Below are positions 49,772 through 57,918 of a stretch of 64,000 nt of DNA, piece after piece. The notes under the pieces are model-generated. The model was not told where the DNA came from. It ran no database searches and saw nothing but the letters and a program-made list of their open reading frames with translations. The DNA lies in the NCBI RefSeq assembly GCF_023155275.1, contig NZ_JALMUV010000015.1, positions 1 to 64,000 of the forward strand, written 5' to 3'. Each line of letters starts with the position of its first letter. Within the stretch, counting starts at the first letter, position 1. The position numbers were made by a program, and so were the translations under genes. The DNA is from Streptomyces rhizoryzae (lineage in GTDB: Bacteria > Actinomycetota > Actinomycetes > Streptomycetales > Streptomycetaceae).

Positions 49772-51427
49772 TCACGTCTCCTTGGCGTGGGGGCGCTCCT
49801 CCTCGGACGGGATGACCGGGCCCTTCGTCGCCGCTGAGATCTCTAGCCGCTCCGCGACCGTGACCGGCATGTCGACCCGGTCCCGGTAGTACCAGGCGCT
49901 CAGCGCGGCCCGCACCCGGTGCCGTACGGGTGCCTGGCCGCCGGGGGCCGGCAGGGGCTTGGGGAGGTCCCTGACCACCACGCGGTAGCGCTTCGCCGCC
50001 TCCAGCGGCCGGCTGCGCTCGGTCAGGTGGCCGTAGACGCTCTGCACCACCTCGCCGGTCTCCTGGCCCTCCTCCAGCAATTCCCGGTCGCGGTCCTGGA
50101 GTGCCAGACAGGCGCGCTTGGTGATGAGGAAGGCGAGGATCGGACCGATGACCACCAGCACCCGGAGAATCCAGGTCAGCGTCTCCACGGATACCCGGAA
50201 CAGCGTGGCGATGACGTCATTTCCACCGGCCGCGAGCAGTACCCCGTAGAACACGATGGCGGCCACTCCCAGCGCCGTACGGGTGGGGAAATTGCGGGGG
50301 CGGTCACAGACGTGGTGTTCCATCGGGTCGCCCGTCACCCATCGTTCGAAGGCCGGGTAGGCGTAAAGGATCAAAAAGAGCAGGCCGGGCAGGATCACGG
50401 CGGGAATCAGCACGTTCCACATGAAGGTGTGGCCGGCCACATTGCTCTCCCACGGGGGCATGAGGCGGAGCGCGCCCTCCAGGAATCCCACGTACCAGTC
50501 CGGCTGGACATCGGTCGAGGACTGGTCCGGGACGTACGGTCCGTAGCTCCAGACCGGGTTGATCTGGGCCACCGCGCCGAGCACGGCCATGACCGAGAAG
50601 ACCATCAGGAACAGGCCGGTGGATTTCGCGGTGAACTGCGGGAACATCGGCTGCCCCACGGCATTGCGGTTGCTCCGTCCGGGTGCCGGCCAGTGCGTGT
50701 GCTTGAGGTAGACGACCAGCAGCAGGTGCAGGCCCAGCAGGGCGAGGATGAGTCCCGGCACGAACAGTACGTGGAGGGTGTAGAGGCGGGGGACGAGGAT
50801 ATGGCCGGGATAGGAACCGCCCCAGAGGAAATAGCTGAGGTAGGTGCCGACGAGGGGGAGGGACAGCACGATGGTGTTCGCCGTGCGGAGCCCGGTGCCG
50901 GACAGCAGGTCGTCCGGCAGGGAATAGCCGCCGAATCCCTCCAGCAGGGAGAGCATGAAGAGGGTGACCCCGACCGCCCAGTTGAGTTCCCGTGGCCGCC
51001 GGAACGCTCCGGTGAAGAAGATCCGCAGCATGTGTACGCCCAGCGCGGAGATGAAGACCAGCGCCGCCCAGTGGTGCATCTGGCGGATCAGCAGACCGCC
51101 CCGCACCTCGAAACTGATGCGGAGGGTCGAGGCGTAGGCGTCCGACACCAGGAGGCCCCGCAGCGGCCCGTAGGCGCCGTCGTAAATCCTCTTCGACATA
51201 CTCGGTTCGAAATACATCGTCAGGTAACTGCCGGTCAGGAGCAGGACCAAGAGGCTGTAGAGGGCGATTTCGCCCAGGAGGAAGGACCAGTGGTCGGGGA
51301 AAGCCTTGCGGAGCAGCGCTTTCGCCGCTTCCGAGGCCGGAGCGCGGCCGTCCACTGCCACATAGGCGGAAAAGGCGGTCTCCCGGACCTTCTTCTCCAT
51401 CCTTTCCGCTGGTTTCCGGAACAGCAT
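49772..51427 (-). CDS. qcrB: Cytochrome b subunit of the bc1 complex (accessory copy)
   Basis: 551 residues, ATG after GGAGGGCC. Full actinobacterial cytochrome b: haem ligands in MHHWAALVFISALGVHMLRIF and LYTLHVLFVPGLILALLGLH, quinol-site motif PDWYVG (PEWY equivalent), GGYSLPDDLLSGTGLR, and a C-terminal soluble extension. It oxidises menaquinol in the membrane. No qcrA or qcrC is nearby, so it must pair with subunits made elsewhere or act differently. Convergent with ctaD-ctaF. Confidence 0.92.
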   Translation of the reverse strand: MLFRKPAERMEKKVRETAFSAYVAVDGRAPASEAAKALLRKAFPDHWSFLLGEIALYSLLVLLLTGSYLTMYFEPSMSKRIYDGAYGPLRGLLVSDAYASTLRISFEVRGGLLIRQMHHWAALVFISALGVHMLRIFFTGAFRRPRELNWAVGVTLFMLSLLEGFGGYSLPDDLLSGTGLRTANTIVLSLPLVGTYLSYFLWGGSYPGHILVPRLYTLHVLFVPGLILALLGLHLLLVVYLKHTHWPAPGRSNRNAVGQPMFPQFTAKSTGLFLMVFSVMAVLGAVAQINPVWSYGPYVPDQSSTDVQPDWYVGFLEGALRLMPPWESNVAGHTFMWNVLIPAVILPGLLFLILYAYPAFERWVTGDPMEHHVCDRPRNFPTRTALGVAAIVFYGVLLAAGGNDVIATLFRVSVETLTWILRVLVVIGPILAFLITKRACLALQDRDRELLEEGQETGEVVQSVYGHLTERSRPLEAAKRYRVVVRDLPKPLPAPGGQAPVRHRVRAALSAWYYRDRVDMPVTVAERLEISAATKGPVIPSEEERPHAKET

Positions 51428-51761
51428 GTCCGGCCCTCCTCGGCGCGTCGGTCCATGGCGCTTTGCGGCGCTCGCTCACCCGCACCCTGCCTGGCCGATC
51501 GCCGGACGCCGCGCATTACGCAGATCGGGGGCACGGCCGTCCGCCGGTGCCGTGCCCTGCCCCTTGCGGCAGGGGGCCGTCGTCGTCCCGGGACGCTCGG
51601 GGGACGGTGCGGGCTTGCCGGGGCCCGGAGCGCGGGCGGGCTCTTTCCGGCGGCATTACCGAGCGGCAAAGCCGAAACGCCAAGTAATAGAAATGTAAAG
51701 CTCTTTGGTAAGGTTGGCCGAAGTTGAGTGACCTGTCCGAAGGAAGCCTGAAGGAAACCGC
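51428..51761. other. Divergent promoter region of qcrB and the DUF4190 gene
   Basis: 334 bp without a gene. An A/T-rich patch at about 51675-51715 (AAGTAATAGAAATGTAAAG) is exceptional for this DNA and should hold the promoter of the plus-strand gene. Confidence 0.5.
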
Positions 51762-52712
51762 ATGACCACGCCCGTCCCTCCCGATGGCTCTCCGATACCG
51801 GACCCGCAGCAGTCGTCACGGCCGTCTCAGTCGTCACAGCCTGCGCAGCCGTCACAGTCTCCGCAGCCGCCGGACCGTGACCCCTGGGCCCCGCCGACCG
51901 GCCCCGCGGCCGCCGCGCAGGGGACGCTCCGGACAGCACCGGTTCCGCCCCCGTACTACGCCGGCGCGCGGCCGAACAACGGGACGGGGATCACCGCCCT
52001 GGTGCTCGGCCTGGTCGGGATCGTGCTCGGGCTGTTCCTCGTGCTGTTCTGGGTTGCCTGGCTGCCGGCGCTGCTGGCCGTGATCTTCGGGGGCGTCGGG
52101 CTCGGCCAGGCGAAGAAGGGGCTGGCGGGCACCAAGGCGATGGCGCTCAGCGGCCTCGTCCTGGGCGTCCTCGGCCTGCTGCTCGCCATGGGCACCGGGG
52201 TGGTCGCCGTCGTCGCGGTCAAGAAGGTCGCCGACACGGCGCACGCCAAGGCGGAGGAGCTCAACGAGAAGGTGAAGAAGGACCGGAAGTCCGCCGCGGC
52301 CGCCGAGAAGGCCCGGCACCTGGCCTTCGGGCAGCCCTACACCTTCGACAACGGCTTGAAGGTCACGGTCGCCAAGCCGGAACCGTTCGTCCCGGATGAG
52401 TTCGCCCATGGCCACGCCAAGGGGAACAAGGCGGTCCAGATCACCGTCACCGTGGTCAACACCGGTTCCGACCGGGTCCCCGTGGAGACCGGACTGCCCA
52501 ACGTCAACGACGCCGACGGGGCCTCGGCGGAGCTGGTGATCGACGGCAGCGGACGGCAGAAGGTCATCACGGGCTATGTCCTCCCCGGCAAGACGGTCGT
52601 CGGCAAGTACGCCTTCTCCCTGCCGTCCGACGCCGCCGACCGGATCGAGGTGGAATTCACCCCGGACGTGGGGGAGTGGCCGGACGCATACTGGAGCGGT
52701 CCCAACAGCTGA
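51762..52712 (+). CDS. DUF4190/DUF4352 membrane-anchored protein
   Basis: 316 residues; GAAGGAAACC precedes ATG. Residues 1-70 are Pro/Gln/Ser-rich with QSSQPAQPSQSPQP repeats; two membrane hairpin helices (ITALVLGLVGIVLGLFLVLFWVAWLPALLAVIFGGVGLGQAKKGLAGTKAMALSGLVLGVLGLLLAMGTGVVAVVAV) form a DUF4190 module; a coiled stalk (AKAEELNEKVKKDRKSAAAAEKAR) leads to an outer DUF4352 beta-sandwich (YTFDNGLKVTVAKPEPFVPDE...VQITVTVVNTGSDRV). An exported, perhaps telokin-like structural or sensory protein. Confidence 0.82.
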   Translation: MTTPVPPDGSPIPDPQQSSRPSQSSQPAQPSQSPQPPDRDPWAPPTGPAAAAQGTLRTAPVPPPYYAGARPNNGTGITALVLGLVGIVLGLFLVLFWVAWLPALLAVIFGGVGLGQAKKGLAGTKAMALSGLVLGVLGLLLAMGTGVVAVVAVKKVADTAHAKAEELNEKVKKDRKSAAAAEKARHLAFGQPYTFDNGLKVTVAKPEPFVPDEFAHGHAKGNKAVQITVTVVNTGSDRVPVETGLPNVNDADGASAELVIDGSGRQKVITGYVLPGKTVVGKYAFSLPSDAADRIEVEFTPDVGEWPDAYWSGPNS

Positions 52713-52735
52713 GGGCATGAGTGGAGCGGGGGCGG

Positions 52736-53323
52736 ATGATGAGGCCGGCGGTGGGGGCCGCTCTGCGGCGGTGCGCCGAGTGTGGCGGCCTTGCGTACAG
52801 CGGGGCGCCCGGCTGCGCTGCCTGCGGTGAGCTGGTGGACGGCATCGTGGCGGAGGAGTGGCGGTCCGCGCTGCGCGGCTGGGGTGTGGACAGGGCGGAC
52901 GAGGCCGACTTCGCCGCCCTGGTGGCGGACGAACCGGACCGGCATGACTGGCGGGTGGTGGACGCCGCGCTCGACCGGCTGGTCTGTGCCGACTGCGGCG
53001 ACCGGCTGAGCCGCGGCCCGGTCGGCTGCTTCCCCTGCGACCAGGCGCACGGCTTCCGCTATGCCGCGATCGAGACGGACCGGCCGGGCGTCCCGCCGGG
53101 CAATGAGCATGGTGTGCGGGTCAATGTCTCGGTCGTGCGCCGGCCGGCGGTCACGTCCGCGCAGGAAGTCCTGGTGCGGCGCCTGATACTGCCTTACCTG
53201 CTGGTGGGGTGGCTGCCCACCGTTGAGCAGGCGCAGCGGATCGGCGCCCTGGCCAAGGCCGGGTCCACCGCGCGCGATACCCAGCGCCTCGCCCAGGCCA
53301 TGGCGGACGCCTTCCGGGCCTGA
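52736..53323 (+). CDS. Zinc-ribbon protein, unknown function
   Basis: 195 residues. Two Cys-x2-Cys knuckle pairs: RCAECGG / GCAACGE at the N-terminus and VCADCGDRL / GCFPCDQ in the middle, typical of structural zinc. Between them is a helical segment (IVAEEWRSALRGWGVDRADEADFAALVADEPDRHDWRVVDAALDRL). The C-terminal helix region QEVLVRRLILPYLLVGWLPTVEQAQRIGALAKAGSTARDTQRLAQAMADAFRA is conserved-looking. Start at MM chosen over a GTG 15 nt upstream. No known family. Confidence 0.65.
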   Translation: MMRPAVGAALRRCAECGGLAYSGAPGCAACGELVDGIVAEEWRSALRGWGVDRADEADFAALVADEPDRHDWRVVDAALDRLVCADCGDRLSRGPVGCFPCDQAHGFRYAAIETDRPGVPPGNEHGVRVNVSVVRRPAVTSAQEVLVRRLILPYLLVGWLPTVEQAQRIGALAKAGSTARDTQRLAQAMADAFRA

Positions 53324-53496
53324 CCCCTGCCGGACGAGGCGGGACCGGGGCGGTCGGGGAGGCCAGGACGGCGTCGGGCGGGCGGAACGGCTCCGAGTGG
53401 GCAGAACCGCCGGAGTGGTGCGGAGCAGGGCATGGGGCCGGGCCGGAGCGGGGCCTGGCGCCCCGGTCGGGGCGGGGCGGGGTGCCCGGGCCGGTG

Positions 53497-54417
53497 TCAG
53501 GTGGGGGGCAGCGGGGTGAGTCGGTAGGCGGCTCCGTGGGTGGTGAGGCGGCCGGCGGTCGGCGGGGCGAAATGGCTGCCCAGGACGAGGGTTTTGCTGT
53601 CGGCCAGGGTGCTGAGCAGCGTGCGGCGGGTGGCCTCGGCCTGTACGGGGTCGATGTCGACGCAGCTCCCGATGGCGGGATGGGCGAACTGCACCGGGTG
53701 GTGGAGGCAGTCACCGGTGACGAGTGCGCCGGCGCCCTGGCTGGTGAGCTCGACGGCGACATGGCCCGGGGTGTGGCCGGGGGTGGGTATCAGGCGCAGG
53801 CCGGGAGCGATGTCGGCGCCCTGGGGCGGGACGTCGACGAGGTCGAGCAGGCCGGCCTCCTCGACCGGGTGCACCGAATCGCGGAACATCTGCCGCCGGG
53901 GCTCGTCCATGGCGTAACCGGCCCAGAACTCCCGCTCGGTGCGGGAGACGACGTACCGGGCGTGGGGAAACGTGGGGACCCAACTCCCGTGCTCGGCACG
54001 CGTGTTCCAGCCGACGTGGTCGGCGTGGAGGTGGGTGAGGATCACCAGGTCGACGTCTTCGGGGGCGAAGCCGGCGGCGGTGAGGCGGGACAGGTAGTCG
54101 GTGCGCAGGTCGTGCCAGGCGGGGTTCGCCCGCGTCTTGCCGTTGCCGATGCCGGTGTCGATCACCACGCGCAGCCCGTCGAGGGAGACCGCGAAGCTGT
54201 GGGTGTGGAGGCGGAGATTGCCTTCCGGGTCGGCGAAGTGCGGGCGCAGCCAGGCGTGTTGGGCGACGAGGTCGGGGGTGGCGTCGGGGAGGAGCCAGGG
54301 GCCGGTTTCCGGTGGCAGGGGGGTCTCGTCGATGCGGTGGAGGGTGAGGCCGCCGACCGTCCATGTGGGGGTGGGGGCCGAGTGGTCGGGGGTGTTGGTG
54401 GGGGGTGGCGTGTGCAT
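53497..54417 (-). CDS. MBL-fold hydrolase (lactonase-like)
   Basis: 306 residues. Complete metal site: THLHADHVGWN, His in TPGHTPGH, Asp in VTGDCLHHP, His in GSHFAPP. VVIDTGIGNGKTRANPAWHDLRTDYLSRLTAAGFAPEDVDLVILTH is characteristic of the AHL-lactonase-like or N-acyl hydrolase MBL group. Divergent from the AtzG-like/amidase operon with three shared TTGCGTTAA-type sites between, so probably in one pathway, for example hydrolytic opening of a cyclic imide or lactone before the amidase. Substrate is inference. Confidence 0.82.
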   Translation of the reverse strand: MHTPPPTNTPDHSAPTPTWTVGGLTLHRIDETPLPPETGPWLLPDATPDLVAQHAWLRPHFADPEGNLRLHTHSFAVSLDGLRVVIDTGIGNGKTRANPAWHDLRTDYLSRLTAAGFAPEDVDLVILTHLHADHVGWNTRAEHGSWVPTFPHARYVVSRTEREFWAGYAMDEPRRQMFRDSVHPVEEAGLLDLVDVPPQGADIAPGLRLIPTPGHTPGHVAVELTSQGAGALVTGDCLHHPVQFAHPAIGSCVDIDPVQAEATRRTLLSTLADSKTLVLGSHFAPPTAGRLTTHGAAYRLTPLPPT

Positions 54418-54518
54418 GGAGGGCCTTCCCGTTCTTCTCGTGGCTGGTGGGTGGCTTCCCTGGGCGGGCTTCCGGGCCGGTCGGGTGGCTTCGCTGGTCG
54501 GAGGGTTTTGCTCTTCGT

Positions 54519-54602
54519 GCGTCTTCAGCTCTCGGCGCGGTTTCGTTCGTCGCGCGTCTTCAGCTCTCGGCGCGGTTTCGTTCGTCGCGCGTCTTCAGCT
54601 TT
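54519..54602. repeat. 35-bp tandem repeat, two copies plus partial third
   Basis: Units 54519-54553 and 54554-54588 are essentially identical (start GCGTCTTCAGCTCTCGG); a third begins at 54589 and diverges after 12 bases. Less GC-rich than the surroundings and pyrimidine-rich, in the MBL 5' region. Confidence 0.85.
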
Positions 54603-54679
54603 CGATGAGATCGCTCTTCGCGGGTTTCCGCTCTTCGTGTGCGCTCTCGTGCGTAGTCGATCTTGATGCTTCGAGCGGC

Positions 54680-54747
54680 TAACGCAATCTGTTTGCGTTA
54701 AGTGCATCGTAGGCGTATCGTGCGGTTAACGCAAACGCTTAGCGTTT
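54680..54747. promoter_or_regulatory. Operator cluster with TTGCGTTAA motif
   Basis: Site 1 (54680-54700): TAACGCAA-TCTGT-TTGCGTTA, perfect 8-bp arms. Site 2 (54726-54747): TTAACGCAA followed by AAACGCT-T-AGCGTTT, perfect 7-bp arms. Both lie between the divergent MBL and AtzG-like genes. The same TTGCGTTAA occurs before the TetR gene at 56575. Confidence 0.8.
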
Positions 54748-54809
54748 AAGTGTTCGCGGATGCCCCCGCCTCTCGCTGTCGCCGCCCGCACGATCAGGAG
54801 ACATTGCCC

Positions 54810-55061
54810 ATGACCACGTACTCGCCCACTTCGCCCCCGGGCGTCGCCTCCGTGCCGGTGCCGGACCTCGCGCCCGTCGAGGCGGCCCGCTGGGCGCAGC
54901 GCGCCGGGCTCCCGCTGCCCGGGGACCGGCACGCCATCGTGGCGGCCACCGCCAACCACATCCACTCCGTCGTCTCGGTCCTGCGGGAGCTGGACTTCGG
55001 CGACACCCCGCCCGCGCCCGCATACCGGGCAGAGGAGGAGAAGCACGATGCGCAGATCTGA
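54810..55061 (+). CDS. AtzG-like small subunit (DUF4089)
   Basis: 83 residues; AGGAG 9 nt before ATG. Pattern AARWAQRAGLPLPGDRHAIVAATANHIHSVVSVLRELDFGDTPPAPAYRAEEE matches DUF4089/AtzG, the small partner that stabilises the amidase AtzE in 1-carboxybiuret hydrolase; AtzG-like proteins occur upstream of many amidases. It overlaps the amidase gene by 14 nt. Cyanurate degradation is not implied by these genes alone. Confidence 0.75.
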   Translation: MTTYSPTSPPGVASVPVPDLAPVEAARWAQRAGLPLPGDRHAIVAATANHIHSVVSVLRELDFGDTPPAPAYRAEEEKHDAQI

Positions 55062-56460
55062 GGTGACGCGGCCGTACGAGCTGTCCGTGGCCGCGGCGGC
55101 CCGGGCGATCCGGGCGCGGGAGCTGTCGCCCGTCGAGCTGCTGGAGTCGGTGCTCGGCCGGATCGAGGAGGTCGAGCCGCGGCTCGGCGCCTACACGGCC
55201 GTGATGGCCGAGCCGGCGCGCCGATCGGCCCTTACGGCGGAGCGGGAAGCCGCGGAGGGGCGCTTCCGCGGGCCGCTGCACGGCATACCGGTGGCGCTGA
55301 AGGACCTGATCGACGTGGCGGGGACGGCCACCACGGCGAGTTCGCGGGTGCGGGCCGGGCACCGCGCGCAGAGCGACAGCGCGGTCGCCGCGCGCCTGGC
55401 GGCGGCCGGTGCGGTGCTGGTCGGGAAGACCCACACCCATGAGTTCGCCTACGGACTGACCACCCCGCAGACCGCCAATGCCTGGGACGGGGGCCGGGTC
55501 GCGGGCGGCTCCAGCGGCGGGTCGGCCGTCGCGGTGGCCGCGGGTGCCGCCCCCTTCGCGCTGGGAACGGACACCGGAGGGTCGATCCGGGTCCCCGCCG
55601 CGCTGAACGGCGTCGTCGGCCTGAAACCGACGTACGGTCTCGTCCCTCGCCACGGGGTCACGTCCCTGTCCTGGTCGCTGGACCACGTCGGCCCTCTTAC
55701 CCGTACGGTCGAGGACGCGGCGCTGGTCCTCCCGGCCCTGACCGGCCACGACCCGGGCGAGCCCGCCTCCCTCGCCCCGGGGGGCGCCGGCGGCCACCTG
55801 GACGAGCGCGGTACCGACCTCACCGGGCTGCGGGTCGGGGTGCCCCTCAACTACTACTTCGACCGTGTCGAAGCGGAGGTCGAGGACGCCGTCCGGCGGG
55901 CCGTCGAGCGGCTGGCGGACCTCGGCGCGCGCCCCGTCGAGGTCGAGATCCCCATGACGCGCTACGTCCAGGCCACCCAGTGGGGCCTGATGGTCCCCGA
56001 GGCCACCGCGTACCACGAACGCACCCTGCGCACCGTGCCCGACCGCTACGCCGATGACGTCCGGATCCTGCTCGAAGCCGGTGAACTCATGCCCGCCGGG
56101 GACTACTTGCGGGCACAGCGGGCGCAGACGCTGATGCGCCAGGCATGGATACGCCTGTTCGACGAGGTGGACGTGATCGTGGCGCCGACCGTCCCCGCGG
56201 TCGCGGTGCCGGCCGGGCAGGAGACGCTCGCCTGGCCCGACGGCACGGTGGAAAGCGTCTCCGATGCCTACGTCCGGCTGTCCGCGCCCGCCAACATCAC
56301 GGGCGTGCCCTCGCTGTCCGTCCCGGTGGGCCACGACCGGGCGGGGCTGCCGATCGGGATGCAACTGCTCGGACGGCCGCTGGCGGAGGCCGAGCTGTTG
56401 CGGGTGGGGTTGGCCTACGAGCGGTCGGTGCCGGTCCGCGCGCTCGCGCCCGTGCTCTGA
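55048..56460 (+). CDS. Amidase signature family enzyme, AtzE-like
   Basis: 470 residues. Ser-cisSer-Lys triad is complete: Lys85 in ALKDLIDV, cis-Ser in VAGGSSGGSA (153-160), nucleophile Ser179 in TDTGGSIRVPA. FEYGLTT-like motif is HEFAYGLTTPQTANAWD. Hydrolyses a carbon-nitrogen bond of a carboxamide. Transcribed with the AtzG-like gene and presumably complexed with its product. The last codons and stop are triplicated in a tandem repeat. Confidence 0.88.
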   Translation: MRRSEVTRPYELSVAAAARAIRARELSPVELLESVLGRIEEVEPRLGAYTAVMAEPARRSALTAEREAAEGRFRGPLHGIPVALKDLIDVAGTATTASSRVRAGHRAQSDSAVAARLAAAGAVLVGKTHTHEFAYGLTTPQTANAWDGGRVAGGSSGGSAVAVAAGAAPFALGTDTGGSIRVPAALNGVVGLKPTYGLVPRHGVTSLSWSLDHVGPLTRTVEDAALVLPALTGHDPGEPASLAPGGAGGHLDERGTDLTGLRVGVPLNYYFDRVEAEVEDAVRRAVERLADLGARPVEVEIPMTRYVQATQWGLMVPEATAYHERTLRTVPDRYADDVRILLEAGELMPAGDYLRAQRAQTLMRQAWIRLFDEVDVIVAPTVPAVAVPAGQETLAWPDGTVESVSDAYVRLSAPANITGVPSLSVPVGHDRAGLPIGMQLLGRPLAEAELLRVGLAYERSVPVRALAPVL

Positions 56461-56505
56461 GGAGGGCCGGTGCTCTGAGGAGGGCCGGTGCTCTGAGGAG
56501 GGCCG
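56452..56505 (+). repeat. Threefold 18-bp tandem repeat containing the stop codon
   Basis: GTGCTCTGAGGAGGGCCG occurs three times (56452, 56470, 56488), then a partial copy. The amidase ends V-L-stop and the following DNA reads G-G-P-V-L-stop twice more in frame. Confidence 0.95.
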
Positions 56506-56574
56506 GTGCCCGGAGGAGGGGGGAGAGGGGGCGGGGCTGGGGGAGGTGAGGGGGAGGACCTAGAAGCTGAAGTG

Positions 56575-56583
56575 TTGCGTTAA
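56575..56583 (+). promoter_or_regulatory. TTGCGTTAA half-operator before TetR gene
   Basis: Nine bases identical to the arms at 54692 and (complement) 54726, 18 bp upstream of the TetR start codon. Supports autoregulation. Confidence 0.65.
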
Positions 56584-56600
56584 GGCTTTAGGGTGGTGGT

Positions 56601-57188
56601 ATGAGTCCGAGACCGATGGTGCGCCCCGGTGGGCGCAGCGCCCGCGTGCAGGAAGCGGTCCATGCCGCCGTACGCGAACTGGAGGCCGAGCTGGGCCGGG
56701 ACGCCTTGACGGTGCCGCTGGTCGCCGCGCGGGCCGGAGTCACCCCGTCGACGATCTACCGGCGCTGGGGCGATCTGCGGGAGCTGCTCTCGGACGTGGC
56801 CGTCGAGCGGCTGCGCCCGGAGGCGCCGCCGGACGACCAGGGTGAGTTGGCCGCGGACTTGATGACCTGGGCCGAGCAGTTCCTCGACGAGATGGCGTCG
56901 CCACCCGGGCGCGCGTACATCCGGGACGCGCTGCTCGGCGATCCGGACGGCAGCAACGCCGGCCGCTGCTCGGCCTACGCGTCCGACCAGATCGACGTCA
57001 TCCTCAGCCGCGCCGGGGAGCGGGGCGAGCGGGCGCCCGATGTCGAAGCGGTCATCGACCATGTCGTGGCGCCCATGATGTACCGGATCCTCTTCCGGCC
57101 CGGCCCGGAGCCGGACTCCCTCGACGCGGAGTACGCGCGCCAGTTGGTGACCGGTCTGCTCGACAAGGAGGCGTCGGGCGGCGGCTGA
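56601..57188 (+). CDS. TetR-family regulator of the MBL/amidase regulon
   Basis: 195 residues; HTH around 38-60 (LTVPLVAARAGVTPSTIYRRWGDLRELLSDVAV) and a TetR_C_16-like C-terminal domain (MTWAEQFLDEMASPPGRAYIRDALLGD, VAPMMYRILFRPGPEPDSLDAEYARQLVTGLL). Stands 140 bp after the amidase gene. Its promoter and the MBL/AtzG intergenic region share TTGCGTTAA, the basis for linking it to those genes. Starts 11 nt after a TTTAGGGTG box. Confidence 0.85.
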   Translation: MSPRPMVRPGGRSARVQEAVHAAVRELEAELGRDALTVPLVAARAGVTPSTIYRRWGDLRELLSDVAVERLRPEAPPDDQGELAADLMTWAEQFLDEMASPPGRAYIRDALLGDPDGSNAGRCSAYASDQIDVILSRAGERGERAPDVEAVIDHVVAPMMYRILFRPGPEPDSLDAEYARQLVTGLLDKEASGGG

Positions 57189-57918
57189 CCGCGGCCGACC
57201 GCGGGTGCCCGCGCTCGGCCGCGGGGCGCGTCGCCGGGGGCTGCGTGCCGGGCCGCCCGAGAGGCCGGCGTCCGGGCGTGTGGAGTTCGAAGGCCGGGTG
57301 TGCGGAGGCCGGCGGCGGGGTTGCTCTGTCCGAGGCCCGTCGTCCGGAACTCGGCGTCCGGGCCTGTTCCTCCCGGCCCGGCGGTCCCCACCGCGATGCC
57401 TCCAGCGTGTGGACGCGTGGCGACCGAAGCCCGGGCTTGTGGAGCCCGACCTGCTGAGCCTGGTGTCCGGGGCCCGCTGCCCGGAACTCGGCGTCCGGGC
57501 CTGGTGTTCCCGGCTCCCGCGGCCCCAACTGTGACGACCCGGGCCCGAGGTGCCGACCCCGGCGTTCGGACGTGCGGAGCCTGGTGCCCGGAGCGGGGCG
57601 TCTGGGGCTCGACGTCCTGGCCCTGGCGTTCCGACGACGTCTCAACCCGGCGCTCCGGGCCTGCGAAGTTCGGCGTCCGGGGGACGAGTTCTGGCACCCG
57701 TCACCCGTGGGCCGGGCCTCGCCGCCCTGAGCCCCGATGTACCGACCCCGAGGCCCCCATCCCGACGCCCCCATCCCGACGCCGGGGCCGTCCCGGTGTC
57801 CTGGCCCCGGCGCTCCCACCTCGGCGTTCCGCCCCCCCGGACGCCCCGCTCCCTGCATCCGGCCCCCGAGCCCCGGCCGCCCCGCCCGTCCCCCGGCCAC
57901 CCCCATGCGCGGGCCGTG
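57189..57918. repeat. Gene-free degenerate repeat block
   Basis: 730 bp made of variants of GGCGTCCGGGCCTG spaced roughly 35-65 bp. A 23-bp sequence at 57344-57366 recurs exactly at 57481-57503, and about 35 bp beyond are also similar (period 137 bp). Long open frames exist on both strands only because the DNA is extremely GC-rich; none has a ribosome site. Looks like a decayed minisatellite. Confidence 0.65.

Noticed and set aside
53497..56460. Complete cyanuric acid degradation cluster
   Set aside because: Only AtzG- and AtzE-like proteins are present; no AtzD/Barbiturase or AtzF/allophanate hydrolase, so the pathway name is not justified.
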